Source: Holtermannia corniformis
Taxonomy: Eukaryota > Basidiomycota > Tremellomycetes > Holtermanniales
Length of the DNA: 64,000 bases
Assembly (NCBI GenBank): GCA_001599935.1
Contig: BCIJ01000002.1
Location: forward strand, 1,027,224-1,091,223
Direction of reading: 5' to 3'
The position numbers and the translations under genes are program-made. Each line of letters begins with the position of its first letter. The first letter of the stretch is position 1. The notes beneath the pieces are model-generated. The model saw nothing but the letters and a program-made list of their open reading frames with translations, searched no databases and was not told the origin of the DNA. Shown in pieces: positions 33,940 through 47,022 of the stretch.

Positions 33940-36033
33940 ATGTCGTCGACGACACTGAGCGCGGCACCCGAGGCCAAAGAGCTTTCGCCCGAGCAAAAGA
34001 CTACGGGCCTGCCTCACTCGAGTACCATCGACAGCAGCACCACTGCCGCGGTCAAGTCCAACCCGCTGGCTGCGCTCCCTCAAGGCCGCAAGCATGTCTT
34101 GTTGTTCGCCTTTAGTCTGGCCATGTACCTCGACGCTTCGAGTGTCAGCTCGACCTTCATTCTCACTGCCAACATTGCCTCCGAGCTGGGCCTGAGCTTG
34201 TCCCAGAGCGCGTGGATTTTGGTCAGTCAACTGTAACAAACCTCCATCACAAGCTGACCACGATCAGACCGCCTACTCGTTGGCCTTTGCCGGCTGCCTG
34301 CTCCTCGCTGGCAGAGTATCCGACTTGTACCCGCCTCACCGCGTATTCGCCTATGGTTTCCTCGTCCTCGGTATCCTCAAGTAAGTCTTAACGAAAATTG
34401 ACGTCCGGCCACGTGCTGACCCTGGCAGCTTGATCGTCAGCTTCATGACCGACAAGTACGCGTTCTTCGTCCTCCGCGCGCTATCGGGTGTTGCTGCGAG
34501 TTTCACGATCCCATCGGCGTTGAACATGATCACCCAGGTAGGCGTCATCAACACGCCTGGCAACCAGATGCTCACTGTCTGCAGCTATTTCCGAACCGTG
34601 AAGAACAGGCCGCCAAGCTTGCTCTCTTCGGTCTTGCGGGTGTACGTCTGCGCTTTCCCGACAGATTTCGTGCTGACGGCCGACAGGCGCTCGCCAACGT
34701 GACTGGTCTTCTTCTCGCCGGTGTCTTCCTGCTCGCCGAGTGGAACTGGTGGTTCCGCTTTGTCGCCATCGTCTCCATCCCCGGCGCTGGAATTGCGTGG
34801 ATCCTGCTTCCCAACACCGAGGCCGTGGCCATGGACCTGCCCGGCGCCGCCAAGCTCAAGCGCATGGACATTGTCGGTGTCCTCATGATCCTCTTGTACG
34901 TTTCACGTCTTTCCATGCGCACGCGCTAATCCGCCACAGCTCGCTCGCACTCTTCATCCTCGGCTTCACGCTCGCGACTGAAAAGGGTTACGACAGCGCT
35001 TCGTTCCTCGCGCCGTTCCTCATCTCGCTCGCCCTTGTAGTCGCCTTCATCTTCTGGGAGTCGCGCCTGCCCGAGGGCTACAGCCTGTTGCCGCACGACA
35101 CGTTCCGTCTGCCCAACTTTTACCCGCTCTCGCTCCTCGCGCTTACCCTCTTTGCCTGGTGAGTGGCGTGTGGTGCGTTTGAGTCACGCTGACTCGACCA
35201 GGTTCGCCACGGCCCAGCTCCGGTTCGCGACCTACTGGCAAGAGATTGGCCACTACTCTGCGATCCACACTGCCGTTCTCCTGCTCCCAATGGGTACGTA
35301 ACTCTCCACTATTCACGCCCGTCGCTGACACTCCACAGGCATCGTCGCCCTGATCGCCGGCGCCTTCACCCAAGTCTTCCCCAACCTCATCACGCGTCCT
35401 CGCATCCCCGCCGCAGCCTCGACAGTCCTCGCCGTCGTCGGCATGATCCTCTTCGTCTTCTCCGACGGCGGGATTGGCAGGTACAACTACTGGGCTTTCG
35501 TCTTTACCGGGTCGGTGATCGGGACCATCGGTGTGCTCCACCTGTTCGTTGCTGTGCAGAGTAACTTGATCCAAGCTTTCCCGTGAGTGAAAGGGAGTGC
35601 AGAATAGAGAATTGGTGCTGACAGGAGCAATAGAGCGAGCTCTGCCGGTGTCGCCGGTTCGCTTTGCCAGGTCTTCTTCCAAGTGAGTCTTCCGCCGTAT
35701 CTGCATGTGCTCTGGGGCTGATTCTGTGCCAAGGTAGGGGGTGTCATCGGTATCGCTGTGCAGGTGAGCTCTCCCACAGCAAGATTCGCGTGCTGGTACT
35801 GATATATGCCTCCCAGACCGGTCTCGACTCTGTCGGAACAGGCCTCGCCGACTGGAAAGGCTCGCAAGCCGGTTTCGGCTTCATCGCGTACGTCCTACCA
35901 TCTCCACCCCTCACATACACCCGTGGCTGACTGTTCTCCCTTTAGTGGCTGGATTGCGCTCTGGGGCATCGTCTTTGTCGTCCTATTCAGGCAAGAAAAG
36001 GTGCCCAAGGACGAAAAGGTCATTGCCGTTTAG
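33940..36033 (+). CDS. MFS drug/metabolite transporter, DHA2-type (14-helix)
   Basis: A hydrophilic N-terminus (about 45 residues) precedes many hydrophobic helices: LLFAFSLAMYLDASSVSSTF, WILTAYSLAFAGCLLLAGRV-SDLYPPHR, FFVLRALSGVAASFTIPSAL and ALANVTGLLLAGVFLLAEWN-WWF, followed by further helices to GWIALWGIVFVVLFRQEKVP. The G-R-x-S-D-L-Y-x-x-x-R loop is the MFS A-like motif and the W-R/W-W-F-R-F part the motif after helix 6. At about 510 residues with 13-14 helices it fits the DHA2 proton-antiporter group. About eleven short-intron exons. Substrate unknown. It ends in a charged tail KVPKDEKVIAV. The start is the first ATG before the domain. Confidence 0.9.
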
Positions 36034-37318
36034 GCTTGACTTTCGACCTGGGTCTGCTTTGGATGGAATAGATGAATCAGACAATGATGCTTTACACGGT
36101 GTATCGTTATGCAACTACTCTATTACATACTTGGGTTGCAGATTGAGGTTGGGACAGGTGAGGCGAAGTAGTGTCACTGTGCGCCTGGTGAGAGGTTGAG
36201 CGGCACATCACCGCTGACGATGACAGCAAGATGATGTCTGCATTGATTTCATCGACCGGGTTCGTTTGAACCGAGAAGTCTGCGCAGGAATGCACTGGAC
36301 AGAGCAGCCGCGGCGCAGCAGTGGGAAAGTGCCACACTGGGCGAGCGGGCAGTTGCGGGACTGGTGTTCGTCCGAGCCGTCGCACGTTCCCGATGCACGC
36401 CGTCTAATGCAATGGCGGTTTGAAGACGATTGCAGGCGTATAGACTACTGCCCCAAGATACCCGTTTATCGCACTAGCTTGCAAGCAAGCAACAAGCACG
36501 TGCCACGTTGGTGCCCTCACCGGCTCTTGACGGCTGTCCTCGGCGGCATACGCCCGCTCACAGTGCTTCTGTGCACTCCCACTCGAACTTCACAGGTATA
36601 TTGAGCACCCTAATTCGCACATCTTCTCTGTTGCTTCTATGCACTGTATTTATCTCCAACTCTTCGCTATTCCGAGCGATCGAAGCGAGACAGTGATCGC
36701 CGTCTGATCTCTCTGCGCTACTGATCCTCGGGGCAGACGGTTCGCATGACGAGTGCCCTATGTACACATGGTCTGCATAGTCCCAACGTGAAGGGTGAGG
36801 GCGAGTGCGCCCTTGTGCCCACGTTTGCTCGTGCTAGTGCCTCCTGGGCCTCGCCCGTAGCGTCTGTGCGGGGACTGGTGCGGGGTCGCAGAGGGCGATC
36901 AAGTGGTGCTCTCGCGTCACTCGCCAGCGGAAACTTGACATCCGGTGCAAGAGTGCTGTCCTAGAGCAGCACCGCCGGCAGGGTGATACAGCACACGCCC
37001 TACAGCTGCGTACACGGCCCACACGCGTCGACGGCACACCAACACAAAGTGATCAATTAGCCCCCGCGCAAAAGGCTTGGCGCCGGGATCGCAGAGTGCA
37101 CCAGCTCGTTCGCGCGCATCAAATTCAAGAATAGCACCGGGCAGGAGGGGTGCAGACGTCAGCACGGTCACTGTGTGTGGTGGCAACTAAAGGAAGGACG
37201 TCAGGTTCGTGCGAGCGGTCACGCTAAACGTCCGAGCTGACAGTGGCTGCCTCTTTGGTTCACTTGGGAATCCGATCGCTTTCCCTGCTTGTTATACGCT
37301 CGCTGGACGCTCCTGACA
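36034..37318. other. 1.3-kb region without a supported gene
   Basis: Between the MFS gene and the acidic protein gene. Overlapping short frames on both strands (for example 36266-36604 and 36746-36964 on +) show no family features or convincing splice chains. The last few hundred bases should be the promoter of the downstream gene. Confidence 0.35.
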
Positions 37319-38834
37319 ATGGCATCAACCATGCTTGATTACATTCGTAGACCAGGCAGCATGACCTCGCTGTTGTCACTCTCCTCGTCGGCTTCCAACC
37401 CGCTGCCTACACCCTCGTCCTCCCCTCCGAATCGGCAAAGTTTACCATCCCTCTTGATCCCTGCCAACCCGGCACTGCTCGACTCGAGTCCCAAAGGCGG
37501 GATTCTTATCAACAAGCGACGGCCAAGTGAGGTGGATGCAAATGACCTCCCCGTCGCCCCCGCCGTCACAGCCACAGCCAGTGGCGGATCCAACGACTCG
37601 CTCGCGCCATCGCCGACCCAGCGGATCCGATTCGCACCATTGCCTGATCCTCGGCGACCGCGTTCACTCAGTACCGGCGAGAATGTGACCTTTACATCGA
37701 CGTATGCGGACGACGGGACGCGCACGGCCGAGCTCGCGCTCAAGCACCCAGGTTACGAGGATGACCTCGCGGTCGAGGATGAAGAGGACGACGAGGAGGA
37801 CGAGAAGAAGGGATGGAAGGCGATGAGCAAGGGTGGCTGGAAAGCATCCAAGAAACTGCTCAAGCCGTTGCGCTCGCCTAGCGTGTCGGGTGTGCTGGGG
37901 ATCGAGAGGGATGAGGATGGCGGCTTGACGTTTGGCGCGCCGCTCAAGAAGAGCGTCAGTACCGGTGGGCTGACGAGCGCGTGAGTGGTCACAAGCTACC
38001 CGACGAGCCAAGCTGATCATCAGTGGCGAATCCGAGCGTAAACGGTCCTTCCTCTCGTCCTCACCTGCGACGTCGTCTCTGCTGTCGGCCCGGCGACCTT
38101 CCAATGTCCCGGCCAGTCCAACGCCATCCCACCGGCGCAACTCGTCACTCGAAGTCCCGTCGGGCTCTTCCCCACGGCCCGTCAAGATGCTCAACGGGAG
38201 GGTGTACGGTCGCCGACCATCCGACGTGGCGGCCAAGCCGACCGAACCCGAGTTCAACGAGTGGGGAGGCAAAGACGGCGGTGCACTCGGTTCGCTCGGC
38301 AAGAGTGCTGATGACGATGATGGCAGCGGGATGGAGTGGGTCAAGAAACGGCGAGAGGAGCGTGAACGGCGCAAGAGTGAAGCCGCGGCGGAAGCGGCAC
38401 GCGCCAAAGCTCAGCTCTCAGAGAGCGAGACGAGCCCGCTCCCCGTCACGCCGCCGCCACCCGTCATGCCTGTGATCCATGTCGAAGAGGTGGACCCGAA
38501 ATCAGGCCTGTATCCCGTCGAATCGCGTCCCGAGGCCAAGATCCATACGCATCAGGGCGAGGAGCACGAGCATGAAGTGCGTGCGATCAAGCTGGAACGT
38601 GAACGACGGGCACAGGGTGAGGACGAGGATGAAGATGAAGAGGAAGACGAGGAAGACGAAGACGACGAGCGGGATGACGACGACGACGATGAAGACGACG
38701 ACTTTGAGCTCGAGACCGAGTCGTCTGGTCCACGGTACGTTGGCTTTGCGCAGACCAAACCTAGAGTCAAACTGACGCGTGTCAGCACGACGTCGTCTGC
38801 CGCCGGTGTCGAAGTCATCAGTCGGCACAAGTGA
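37319..38834 (+). CDS. Disordered, acidic conserved hypothetical protein
   Basis: Two exons with a single intron (GTGAGT at 37982). It begins MASTMLDYIRRPGSMTSLLS, then is Ser/Pro-rich with RIRFAPLPDPRRPRSLS and a K/W repeat (KKGWKAMSKGGWKASKKLLK). A short conserved-looking block EFNEWGGKDGG followed by GMEWVKKRREERERRK forms a likely helix. Near the end comes a run of about 60 residues that is almost all Asp/Glu (about 38610-38720), then GPRYVGFAQTKPRVKLTR. No domain with known function. It could be a nuclear or cytoskeletal scaffold, but this is speculation. About 490 residues. Confidence 0.6.
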
Positions 38835-39101
38835 GCGTGCTGCGTTCGAGAACCCGTTGTACATATCGCGTTGTCTAGGCATGGATTGCTTGTACTGTCA
38901 GGTCGAACTGCCACTGTATTTGGTCCCGGAACGTGCGCGTCAGTGTCAAGCTCAACCATCTCAGCGACAAACCAACTCTGGCTCGACCACCATCTCACTC
39001 GCAGCAGACGCGTCCAGGGATCGCTAGCTGTGCAGCGGGCGAGAGATTGTAGCGAGACAGCGCTGCCAACGCGCCGAGAGCGTGCACATCGGGAGCACAC
39101 C

Positions 39102-42100
39102 ATGGCCGATGACCCGACCCCTACCCCCTCTTCGCCCGCTCCCACGATTCGACGCAACTCGCAGCCGGCGTCGCCGAGCGCGACCAACGTCGTAGACTAC
39201 GCGACGGCCGTCAAGGCCGGTCTGCATCTCCACCCTGCCTCGGCGACGGACAAAGGACCGATCCCAAGTCTCGGTCAACAGGGTCCTTCGGGTTTGGGCC
39301 AGCACCAGAGCCTCGGGCACGGCCGGCCGGTGCGTGACAGCGACTGAGAGTAGTGAGAAAGACTAACAGCTCACAGACCCAATCTCACACGGCCCCCTCG
39401 CTCTCTGACATGTCGTCCCAGGGCGAGCTCTCGAGTGACGATGAGCCTCCTCAGTCGGCGCGATCGACAACGTACAGTCAGACCCAGTCGCAGCAGACGT
39501 GGGCGACCCCTCATCACCCCTCGCGTGCAGCCAAGGCTCGCGTCCCACTCTCGCGCTCGGCCAGTAAAGCACGCGTACCCAAGGACGACGAGGACGACGA
39601 GGTCGCCGTGCGCGATCGCGGCGAGGATCTGATCCGCCGAAGGCTCAAGGAGCGCAAACAGGCCAAGAAACGCATGAGCAAGCGCGACGACGGGACGACA
39701 CCGACGGTTGAAAGAGCCGATCCTTTTGCTTCCATGCCGACCACGCCGGCCCCAATGACCGCGAGCCGCAGCGTCAGTCGATCGCGCGGACTGAGCGTCG
39801 AGCGAAGGAGCTCGTATGGGACCGCGAGCGGCTACTTTGGCCAGGCCAGGGATGCGCCAACGGATTCGGGCCTCAGCCCTTCCGAGTCGTTCCGCCACTC
39901 GAGTAGGCACGAGACTGAAGATGAGGATGAGCGCGGCACGCGCGCACCAAGCTTGATTGACGAGGTCGTGCAAGAGGTTGTGGATGAAGATGAGCGCTCA
40001 CGCCGCGACGAAGACGAAGACGAAGAAGACGAAGACGAGGCAGGATCGCCAGCGGATGACGAGGCTGTCACTCTTCGCGACCGTCAAGATGTAAGTTCAC
40101 ATCGACAGCATGCATCTGCTGACGATACAGGCTATCAACATTGAGCACCCGTTCGGTCTCCCAATCTGGAAACCTGCACTGTACCGCAAGTCTCGGTCCG
40201 TGACGCGCAATGCCGACATTGCGCTGCACTCGATCCCATCGGCCGCTGCAGAGCGCCACCTGCTCCCAGGGAACCTACTCTGGGTCGTCCTCTTTGGCTG
40301 GTGGCTCTCTCTCGTCTGCTATGCCGTCGCCCTCGTGGTGACCCTCGTCGAGCGGATCAGTGGTAGCCGCGGCGCGTACGGCCAACTCTTGCGCGGGCTA
40401 GCCTGGTACCTTGGCTGGCCTTTTGGCAAGTTTGTCGAAGGGGAAGGCGCTCCAGACGACGACGAGAGCGAACAAGTCGAGACGACTGGCCGACCTAGAG
40501 TTGCCAGCGAAAGCTCTGGCATCACGATCCGCGAGAATGCAACCCCAGCACCAGAGAACACGGCCGACTTTGCACGCCACAACACGATCAGACCCAGCGA
40601 GTCAGTTGCTGAAACAGGCCGTGAAGCCAGCGTCACTTTCGCCCCAGTGCCAAAGGGCAAGACGAGGCAATACGGCACTATCAACGGCGACCGATACAAA
40701 GACGATGACGCGGGTGGTGACGAGCGCGCGTCTTTGCTCGGCAGGCGGCGTAAGCGCAGGGCCTCTCGACTCGGCAGCGTCATCTACTGGCCGTTGTTCC
40801 TCGGCCTCATTGCACCGCTCATGCTGCTCGTTTGCATCGTTTGCTGGGGACTCGTCATTACGATCCCCATGGCCCGCCTTACTTGGGAGCTATTGACCCT
40901 ACTCACTCTCCGCCCGACTCAAATCGGCTTCCGCCGTGCACCAAAGGTTGCGGTACCCACCGACAGTACCCCGTCGTCCGACGGCACTGCTTCAAGCAGC
41001 GACGGCTCGCCTTCAGGCTTCACTATGAAACGCGCTCGCCTGCAAGCCGGTCAACTCGCTCCAACGGCTGGCCCACGCTCGACCGTCTTGCTGTGCGTCT
41101 ACCGCGCAACCGGATCGCAATACTACAAGTACACTGTCGGCGGCGTCAATATTCTTTTCATCAACTTGCTCCCAATGGTATTCTTTACAATCATCGACGC
41201 CTTCCTGATTCTCCCCGCCGTGGAGAGCGCTCACCGCCACGGTCGCCATGTCGATCCATTCGTAGCGCTCGTCGCATCGCAAGCGTTCATCTTCGTGCTT
41301 GGCCTCGCATCCGTCATCCCGCTCTCGTACTTTATCGGCATGGCGGTCGCTTCCATCTCGGCTCAATCCAGTATCGGTATGGGCGCCGTCATCAACGCTA
41401 CGTTCGGCTCGGTGATCGAAATCGTCTTGTACTCGATCGCATTAACTCAAGGCAAGGGTCGTCTTGTTGAAGGTTCTATTGTCGGCTCCATCCTCGCAGG
41501 TGTCCTGCTCATGCCGGGCGTCAGCATGTGCTCAGGCGCACTCAAGCGCAAGGAGCAAAAGTTCAACGCCAAGAGTGCGGGCGTGACGAGCACCATGCTC
41601 ATCATGGCCATCATTGGCACGCTGACTCCCACATTGTTCTACCAAACGTATGGCTCGGTGAGTGGGACGACTGCGACGTGACACAAGCTGATGGCTTCAG
41701 TTTGAGCTTCATTGTGATGGTTGCCCGGACGACATTGTTTCGCACACGTCGACGACTTTGACGTCTCTGGCGAAAGATGCTTGGAGATGCACCAGCTGTC
41801 GGTACGAGCACCCGGAGCCGACGAGTGACCCGTTCTACCAAGAAAAGGTCAAGACGCTCATGTACTGCTGTGCTTTCATCCTGCTATTTGTGAGCTGCTT
41901 CATAGATCTGTGATCACGGGGAAGCTGACATGTGCAGTCGTACTTGATCGGCCTTTGGTTTTCGCTTCGCACGCACGCATCGCAGATCTGGCAAAACCCG
42001 CAGCAAGTCATGAAGAATGACGAGGCGCCAACAGGTGCCATGCACCCTTCACACCGCGCCTCACTCTATCAGCGATTGACCCCGCAAGCGGTCATGCAAC

Positions 42101-43241
42101 AATTATTGCCGACGCATCGGCAGACAGCTAGCGCCGGGCCGGATCGCTCGCCACCAAAGACGGCGGCAATCCTCCGCGGTGCATCGCAACAGGGTCGAGA
42201 CGCTCCGGCTCCGCCCGTGACGGCCGCTCCATCGTCGCATACCGGCTACACTCCGTTCATCGACACGATCAACCGTGACCTCAAGGCGGACAACTGCACT
42301 CCAATGCGGCTGCCGTCTAGCTTGACGACGGAAGACTTCACTCGTGCCGTCGCAGCCGCTACAGTCAGCGCGCTCCGACATCAAAGCGCCATCCCCCAGA
42401 CTGCGCGCCCGAGGCCAGTGTCGGGCGAAGCAGCAGTGGCAGAAGAGGCGGACGCGCATGGCGGTCACGAAGGGCCGAGCTGGAGTCGAGGCATCAGTGC
42501 TACGGTCTTGCTTTCATGCACGCTGCTCTACGCTATCATTGCCGGTAGGTTGTCTTTCATTGCCGAGAATGCTGCTGACTTGCGCAGAGGTACTCGTCGA
42601 CGTTGTCGATGTCGTCCTCGAGGGCTCGGGGATCGATGAGAAGTTCCTCGGTTTGACGCTGTTCGCCTTGGTGCCAAACACGACAGAGTTTATGAACGCG
42701 ATGAGCTTTGCGCTGAATGGCAATATTGCACTGAGGTGGGTGATGCGCCGACTAGACATTACGTATACTGACTCGCACAGTATGGAAATCGGTTCGGCGT
42801 ATGCACTGCAAGTCTGTTTGCTGCAGATCCCTGCGATGGTCGCGTTCTCGGCCTTTTTCGACCCAGAACGCTCGGGTGACGCCGTTGACACATTTACGTA
42901 GGTCGCACTTGTGGTCAGAAGCTTGCAGACTGATGGACGCAGCTTGATCTTCCCACGATGGGACGCAATCGCCATCATCTTGTCCATCTTCTTGCTGACA
43001 TATACGTATATCGAAGCTCGAAGCAACTACCACCGAGGCAGCATCCTAATCCTGGCGTACGTGCAATTGCGTTACCCTGGCTTATGCTCACCCTCGCAGA
43101 TACATCGTCTTGACCATGGGCTTCTACTTTGCGCCTCCCAACGCAACGGGCGATACCCGACCAGACAATTTCTTGCCTCGAACCGCGTTCGACGCTGCCC
43201 AGGCGACATGGCAACAGACACTATCGATCCTTTGGGCGTAA
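39102..43241 (+). CDS. CaCA-family cation/H+ antiporter, vacuolar VNX1/CAX-type
   Basis: A disordered charged N-terminus of about 320 residues (with an acidic DEDEDEEDEDEAGSPADDEA region) comes first. NIEHPFGLPIWKPALYRKSR then enters the membrane part. Hydrophobic helices include HLLPGNLLWVVLFGWWLSLV and YWPLFLGLIAPLMLLVCIVC. The first alpha repeat contains GMGAVINATFGSVIEIVLYS and later VGSILAGVLLMPGVSMCSGA; the second contains LTLFALVPNTTEFMNAMSFA and NIALSMEIGSAYALQVCLLQ. This topology fits Vnx1-like proteins, which exchange Na+/K+ or Ca2+ for H+ at the vacuole or ER. About 1,250 residues, with introns mainly toward the 3' end. It ends QTLSILWA. The cation cannot be decided from sequence. 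Confidence 0.9.
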
Positions 43242-43337
43242 TCGCCGACCGCTCACGACATCACGACATCACGACTGTGCATCTGCTTGTTGCTTGCTAT
43301 GTATCATCTCTCGTCATCACTGCAATATGGGGTGTGC

Positions 43338-45266
43338 TCAACTCCCACGACCGTCACAGTCCATCACATCGTCCGCCTCGCCGACGAATCTCGCGCGTTC
43401 CTTGCGCCACGGCTCCCATCCCTCACCGTACTTCTTCAGCAAACGCCCAAGTTCGGCCCGTTGCTCTGCAATGACCCCGGGCAGCTGATCGCCCTCTGCT
43501 ACGCCCCAGACGTCGTTGAACATCTCTCCAAGCCTGGGCTTTGGCAGCTTTTCAGCACGCGTGAACGCCCGCATGACGGCTGCCTTTTGCTCCTGCTTCA
43601 GAGCGGCTTCTAGTGACTCTGACCACCAAGAGCGCGAGAGTAGGAACGCACGCATCCGATGAAGAGGGTTATCGACCGTTGCCCAATCTTCCACCTCTTC
43701 CTTGGGTCGGTACTTGCTCGAGTCGTCACTTGTGGAATGGTGCCCGACACGGTAAGTCATGGACTCGACGAGAACCCCTTTCTTGCCTCCGACTGCACGT
43801 CTGCGAGCTTCGCGAACGGCAGCAAAGACTGCGATGGCATCGTTGCCATCGACGCGGATCGTGTCGAGACCGTAACCGGGACCGCGTGCCGCTATGCCGT
43901 CGCCAGCGTATTGCTCTGCCACTGGCGTCGAGATGGCAAAGCTGGTTGGGATCAGCAGGGTCACATACTACAACGTCTTACACGCACCCGTTATTTCGAC
44001 AGAAGAAGATGCAGGGGCCACCGAGCACCGACGACATTGACAAGCCCGCGTGGAAGTCACCTTCGCTGGCAGCACCTGTGATTGTGCTCAGCTGAGCAGT
44101 CGGTCGGTGTGTGACACTCACCATCACCAAAGTATACGACAACGCAGTCACCTTGCCTCTCCTCGTCCAGTTTGAGCGCGTACGCCGCGCCTGCCGCTTG
44201 CGGGATCCTTCGCATTCGTCAGCCGCAAAGCCATCATGCGGGCAAGTCGACGCACTGAGTCGCCAGTGGGCTCGTGATCGTGTGAAAGCCAAGGTCAGGC
44301 GCAGAATGATGGACTGGCATCTGCCTGCCCTTTGTTGCCAGATCCTCAACGTTGCCGAAGCATTGCGCCATGAGACGCTCCAAGCTATACCCTCGATGCA
44401 GCAAGGCAGCCGACTCGCGCTTTTACAGTCAGCGTATCACAGGTTGGAGGACACAAGCGACCCACGTATTGTCCGAAGATTTCGTCGCCTGATTCAAGCG
44501 CCGTAGCAGAGCCTACGACCGACGCCTCCTCGCCAGCCGCTTGCATGTAGAACGAGATTCGTCCTTGGCGCTGGGCATTGAAGAGAATCGCGTCCAGAAT
44601 AGGAACTAGCGACATTGTTTTATAGATGGCTATTGCTTGCTCTTGGGTGATCTACAGCATGTCTCAGCTGATGTAGCAGGTTGAAATGGCGACTGACTGA
44701 CCTCTGGCACAGTGACGCCTGGCAGTGGTCTACCCTCCTCATCTAGCACGCGATACGTCGGGATCATTTGCGTTATGCATCAACCTCTTCATTCCATACA
44801 GGGTCTAGCGAGCGCGAAGACCGTTGCGCGATAGACACACCTTGGAAACCGCATTAAACCACGCCATTTCCCCCGTCCAACCTGACTCATGGCTTCCCAA
44901 CCTCAAACTCGGGCTCCGTCCAACCCCACCTCTCGAAGTACCCTGTTTGGGATTATATACCGGGGGAGGGACTGGAGTTGGTAACGGGGTTGATGTCGGT
45001 GTTCTGTGGATTGGCATCGGTGAGGGGCCGGTGATCTGATTGATCATCAGCGTTGTGGCAGGCTAGCGGTGACGGGACTTGCAAGACAACGTCTCGATGT
45101 CGGACATAGGCTTGACACACGCAATCTGCTGCTTGGCATGCTGAATTTGAAGGCAATGTGAGCCGCTGTCAAAGCTCAGCTTCGACACGAAGGAGGCGAA
45201 CGCAGCGTGACCTGCTCGACTGCCATCCAAGATCCGGAACGCGGGGCGCCACGGTGGCAACAGCAC
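43338..45266 (-). CDS. 2-oxoisovalerate dehydrogenase (BCKDH) E1 alpha subunit, mitochondrial
   Basis: Decarboxylates branched-chain 2-oxo acids with thiamine diphosphate in the mitochondrial matrix. Conserved order: IPTYRVLDEEGRPLPGV, LFNAQRQGRISFYMQAAGEE, GQYREVGVLLYRG, GRQMPVHHS, the thiamine-diphosphate motif GDGATSEGDFHAG..CRNNGF, EQYAGDGIAARGPGYG, VDGNDAIAVFAAVREARRRA, and the regulatory loop YRVGHHSTSDDSSKYR. The end (KYGEGWEPWRKERARFV) is normal. Ten or so exons. An N-terminal FASFVSKLSFDS exon near 45180 is clear, but the initiator ATG and mitochondrial presequence were not resolved: the frame upstream has no ATG, so a first exon probably lies between 45266 and 45450. The 3' end nearly meets the antiporter gene (97 bp). 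Confidence 0.9.
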
Positions 45267-45600
45267 GTGAGACGCGCGACTGGTTTGTGCGGTATTTATT
45301 CCCTCCAGGTAAGCGCCGTCTCAGACCCAGCGGTCCTTGGGTCTCGAGAAGAGAGCACGTCTCCAATACGTCCCGTCTCTCAAAACAGACCGTCTCGCGG
45401 CGGCGCTCCCTCCGCATCATGCCAAAACACGGTTTGGCACCTTCAGCACGAAGTGAACAGAAATCATCGTCTAGCTACCGACAAGATAGAAAGTAGAAAG
45501 AACCCCATTACCACTGCCTGCTTGAACACCATTACGCCCTTGTTTCTTGCTCTCTTGATTTATTTAATTGTCCGACAGACGATGAGGTGACGAGGGTGCC

Positions 45601-46841
45601 TCACCGCGCCTCTTGAGCCGCCAACCCCTCCAATCGCTGCTCTAGTCCGCGGCCCAACCCTTCACGCTCCCATTCGCCATTTGCCTCTTCAGCCGCGACA
45701 CCACCGGGTCCGAGCGCAGGTGGACTGGCTGCTACCTGCGGGCTGACGGTGCCATGCAAATGTTCAGGCTCGCCTGTGCCCGTCGTAAAGTGATCCAGCG
45801 GCGTCACGGCAGTCGGGGTGGATAGTAGCAGGTCATTGTAGGAAATGTACGAGATTCGACGGCGGTCCTTGGCGGGTGAGAGATGGGATGGGATGGGTGA
45901 TGGTTGGGACGGAGGTGGCGTCTGTGTGGGTGTCAGCGAGGCTGGGTGATAGGGATGGCAGTGCGGGTGAAGGGTAGATGAGTGAGCACCAAAATGCTGC
46001 AGTCACCTGGCTGCGCACCTCCATCAACGCGTCTCAGAGTCGCAGATCCGCGTGACAAGCATACGGCTAAGAAAGATTGCCAGACACTAACCTCGTCAAG
46101 CGACGCCTCATCGGGCGTCAGCAGCTCACCCGCGTCCTTGAGCGGGAACCCCCCAGGCAGCATCGGACCCGTGCTGATCCGCGTCTTGAGCCTCGGTCTG
46201 ACCGTCGCATTAGAATCAGCTGCAAGCTGGGCAAACAGCGGAGGCGAGACGCCGCCACCGAACGAATCCCGCGTCGGACTTGCTGCGGGCGATGGCGAGC
46301 GGCTGAGCGATGGAGGGCGCCGTGCGATCGCTGGGCTAGGTGCTGCTGGCACCGGTGCTTCAATCTCGACGTCGCTAGGTTGGAAATGTTCATTTGCCGA
46401 TGTTGTCAAAGCCTCAATGGCGTCGTCTAGCACCGCCGGCACCGTGTGCTCGAGTGCAGACCCATGCGCCGGGTGGCTCAGCCTGGATGGTTTATGATTG
46501 AGCGTGAGAGCAGGCATCGGCAGAGCTTCGATATCCCGTTCAAAGATGTTGGATGAGCTCGAGTTGATCGATGCAGCCGATGAAGGACGGGACATGTGAG
46601 ACCCAGCGGCCGCTAGCGCCGCATTGAAGCTTGCGGCGTGAGAAGGGGAGGGAGGAAGGTGAGGTAGTGACGCCGTGTTCGATAGCCGATGGGTAGGAAG
46701 ACCTGGGATAGGTGATGTTGCGCGGGATGAGACGGGCGAGATGTGTCGGTTCGGGGTCCGGCTGCCCCGAGTTGGCCTGGGAGCCGCCGGGAGGGGTTCT
46801 CTCGGGTCATCGGCGGGCGACGGGGGTGATGGGGCATTCAA
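45601..46841 (-). CDS. Conserved fungal Pro/Ser-rich protein of unknown function (partial model)
   Basis: The large exon reads NAPSPPSPADDPREPLPAAP and is Ser/Pro-rich with scattered conserved bits (SNIFERDIEALPMPALTLNH; GGGVSPPLFAQLAADS; TGPMLPGGFPLKDAGELLTP). The last exons give RRISYISYNDLLLSTPTAVT, GEWEREGLGRGLEQRLEGLA and AQEAR-stop. The I-S-Y-x-D-L-L-x-S-T-P and E-W-E-R-x-G-L-G-x-G-L-E-x-R-L-E blocks occur together in many fungal hypothetical proteins as I recall. An upstream coding piece (PRVIDPTFRQQDAKLAAFTD) at 46888-47000 belongs to the same gene, but the phase at the intervening intron did not resolve, so the 5' end is approximate. Confidence 0.55.
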
Positions 46842-47022
46842 GTGCGCTGTGGATGTCAGTCATGATGTACTCTGAACGTGGGCCACTCACTCTGTGACGT
46901 CCGATGCGTCGGTGAAGGCAGCGAGTTTGGCATCTTGCTGGCGAAAGGTGGGGTCGATCACACGAGGCGGTGCTTTCACAGTGATGCGCCGTGGTCGACT
47001 TGTCGATGCTGTACAGCCACAC

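Noticed and set aside
33310..34239. A 309-codon minus-strand open frame
   Set aside because: It is Arg/Ser/Cys-rich, overlaps the first exons of the well supported MFS gene on the other strand, and has no domain features.
45063..45266. A start for the BCKDH E1 alpha gene at 45266
   Set aside because: The frame is coding and is included in the gene, but the codon there is GTG, not ATG; an upstream first exon is more likely.
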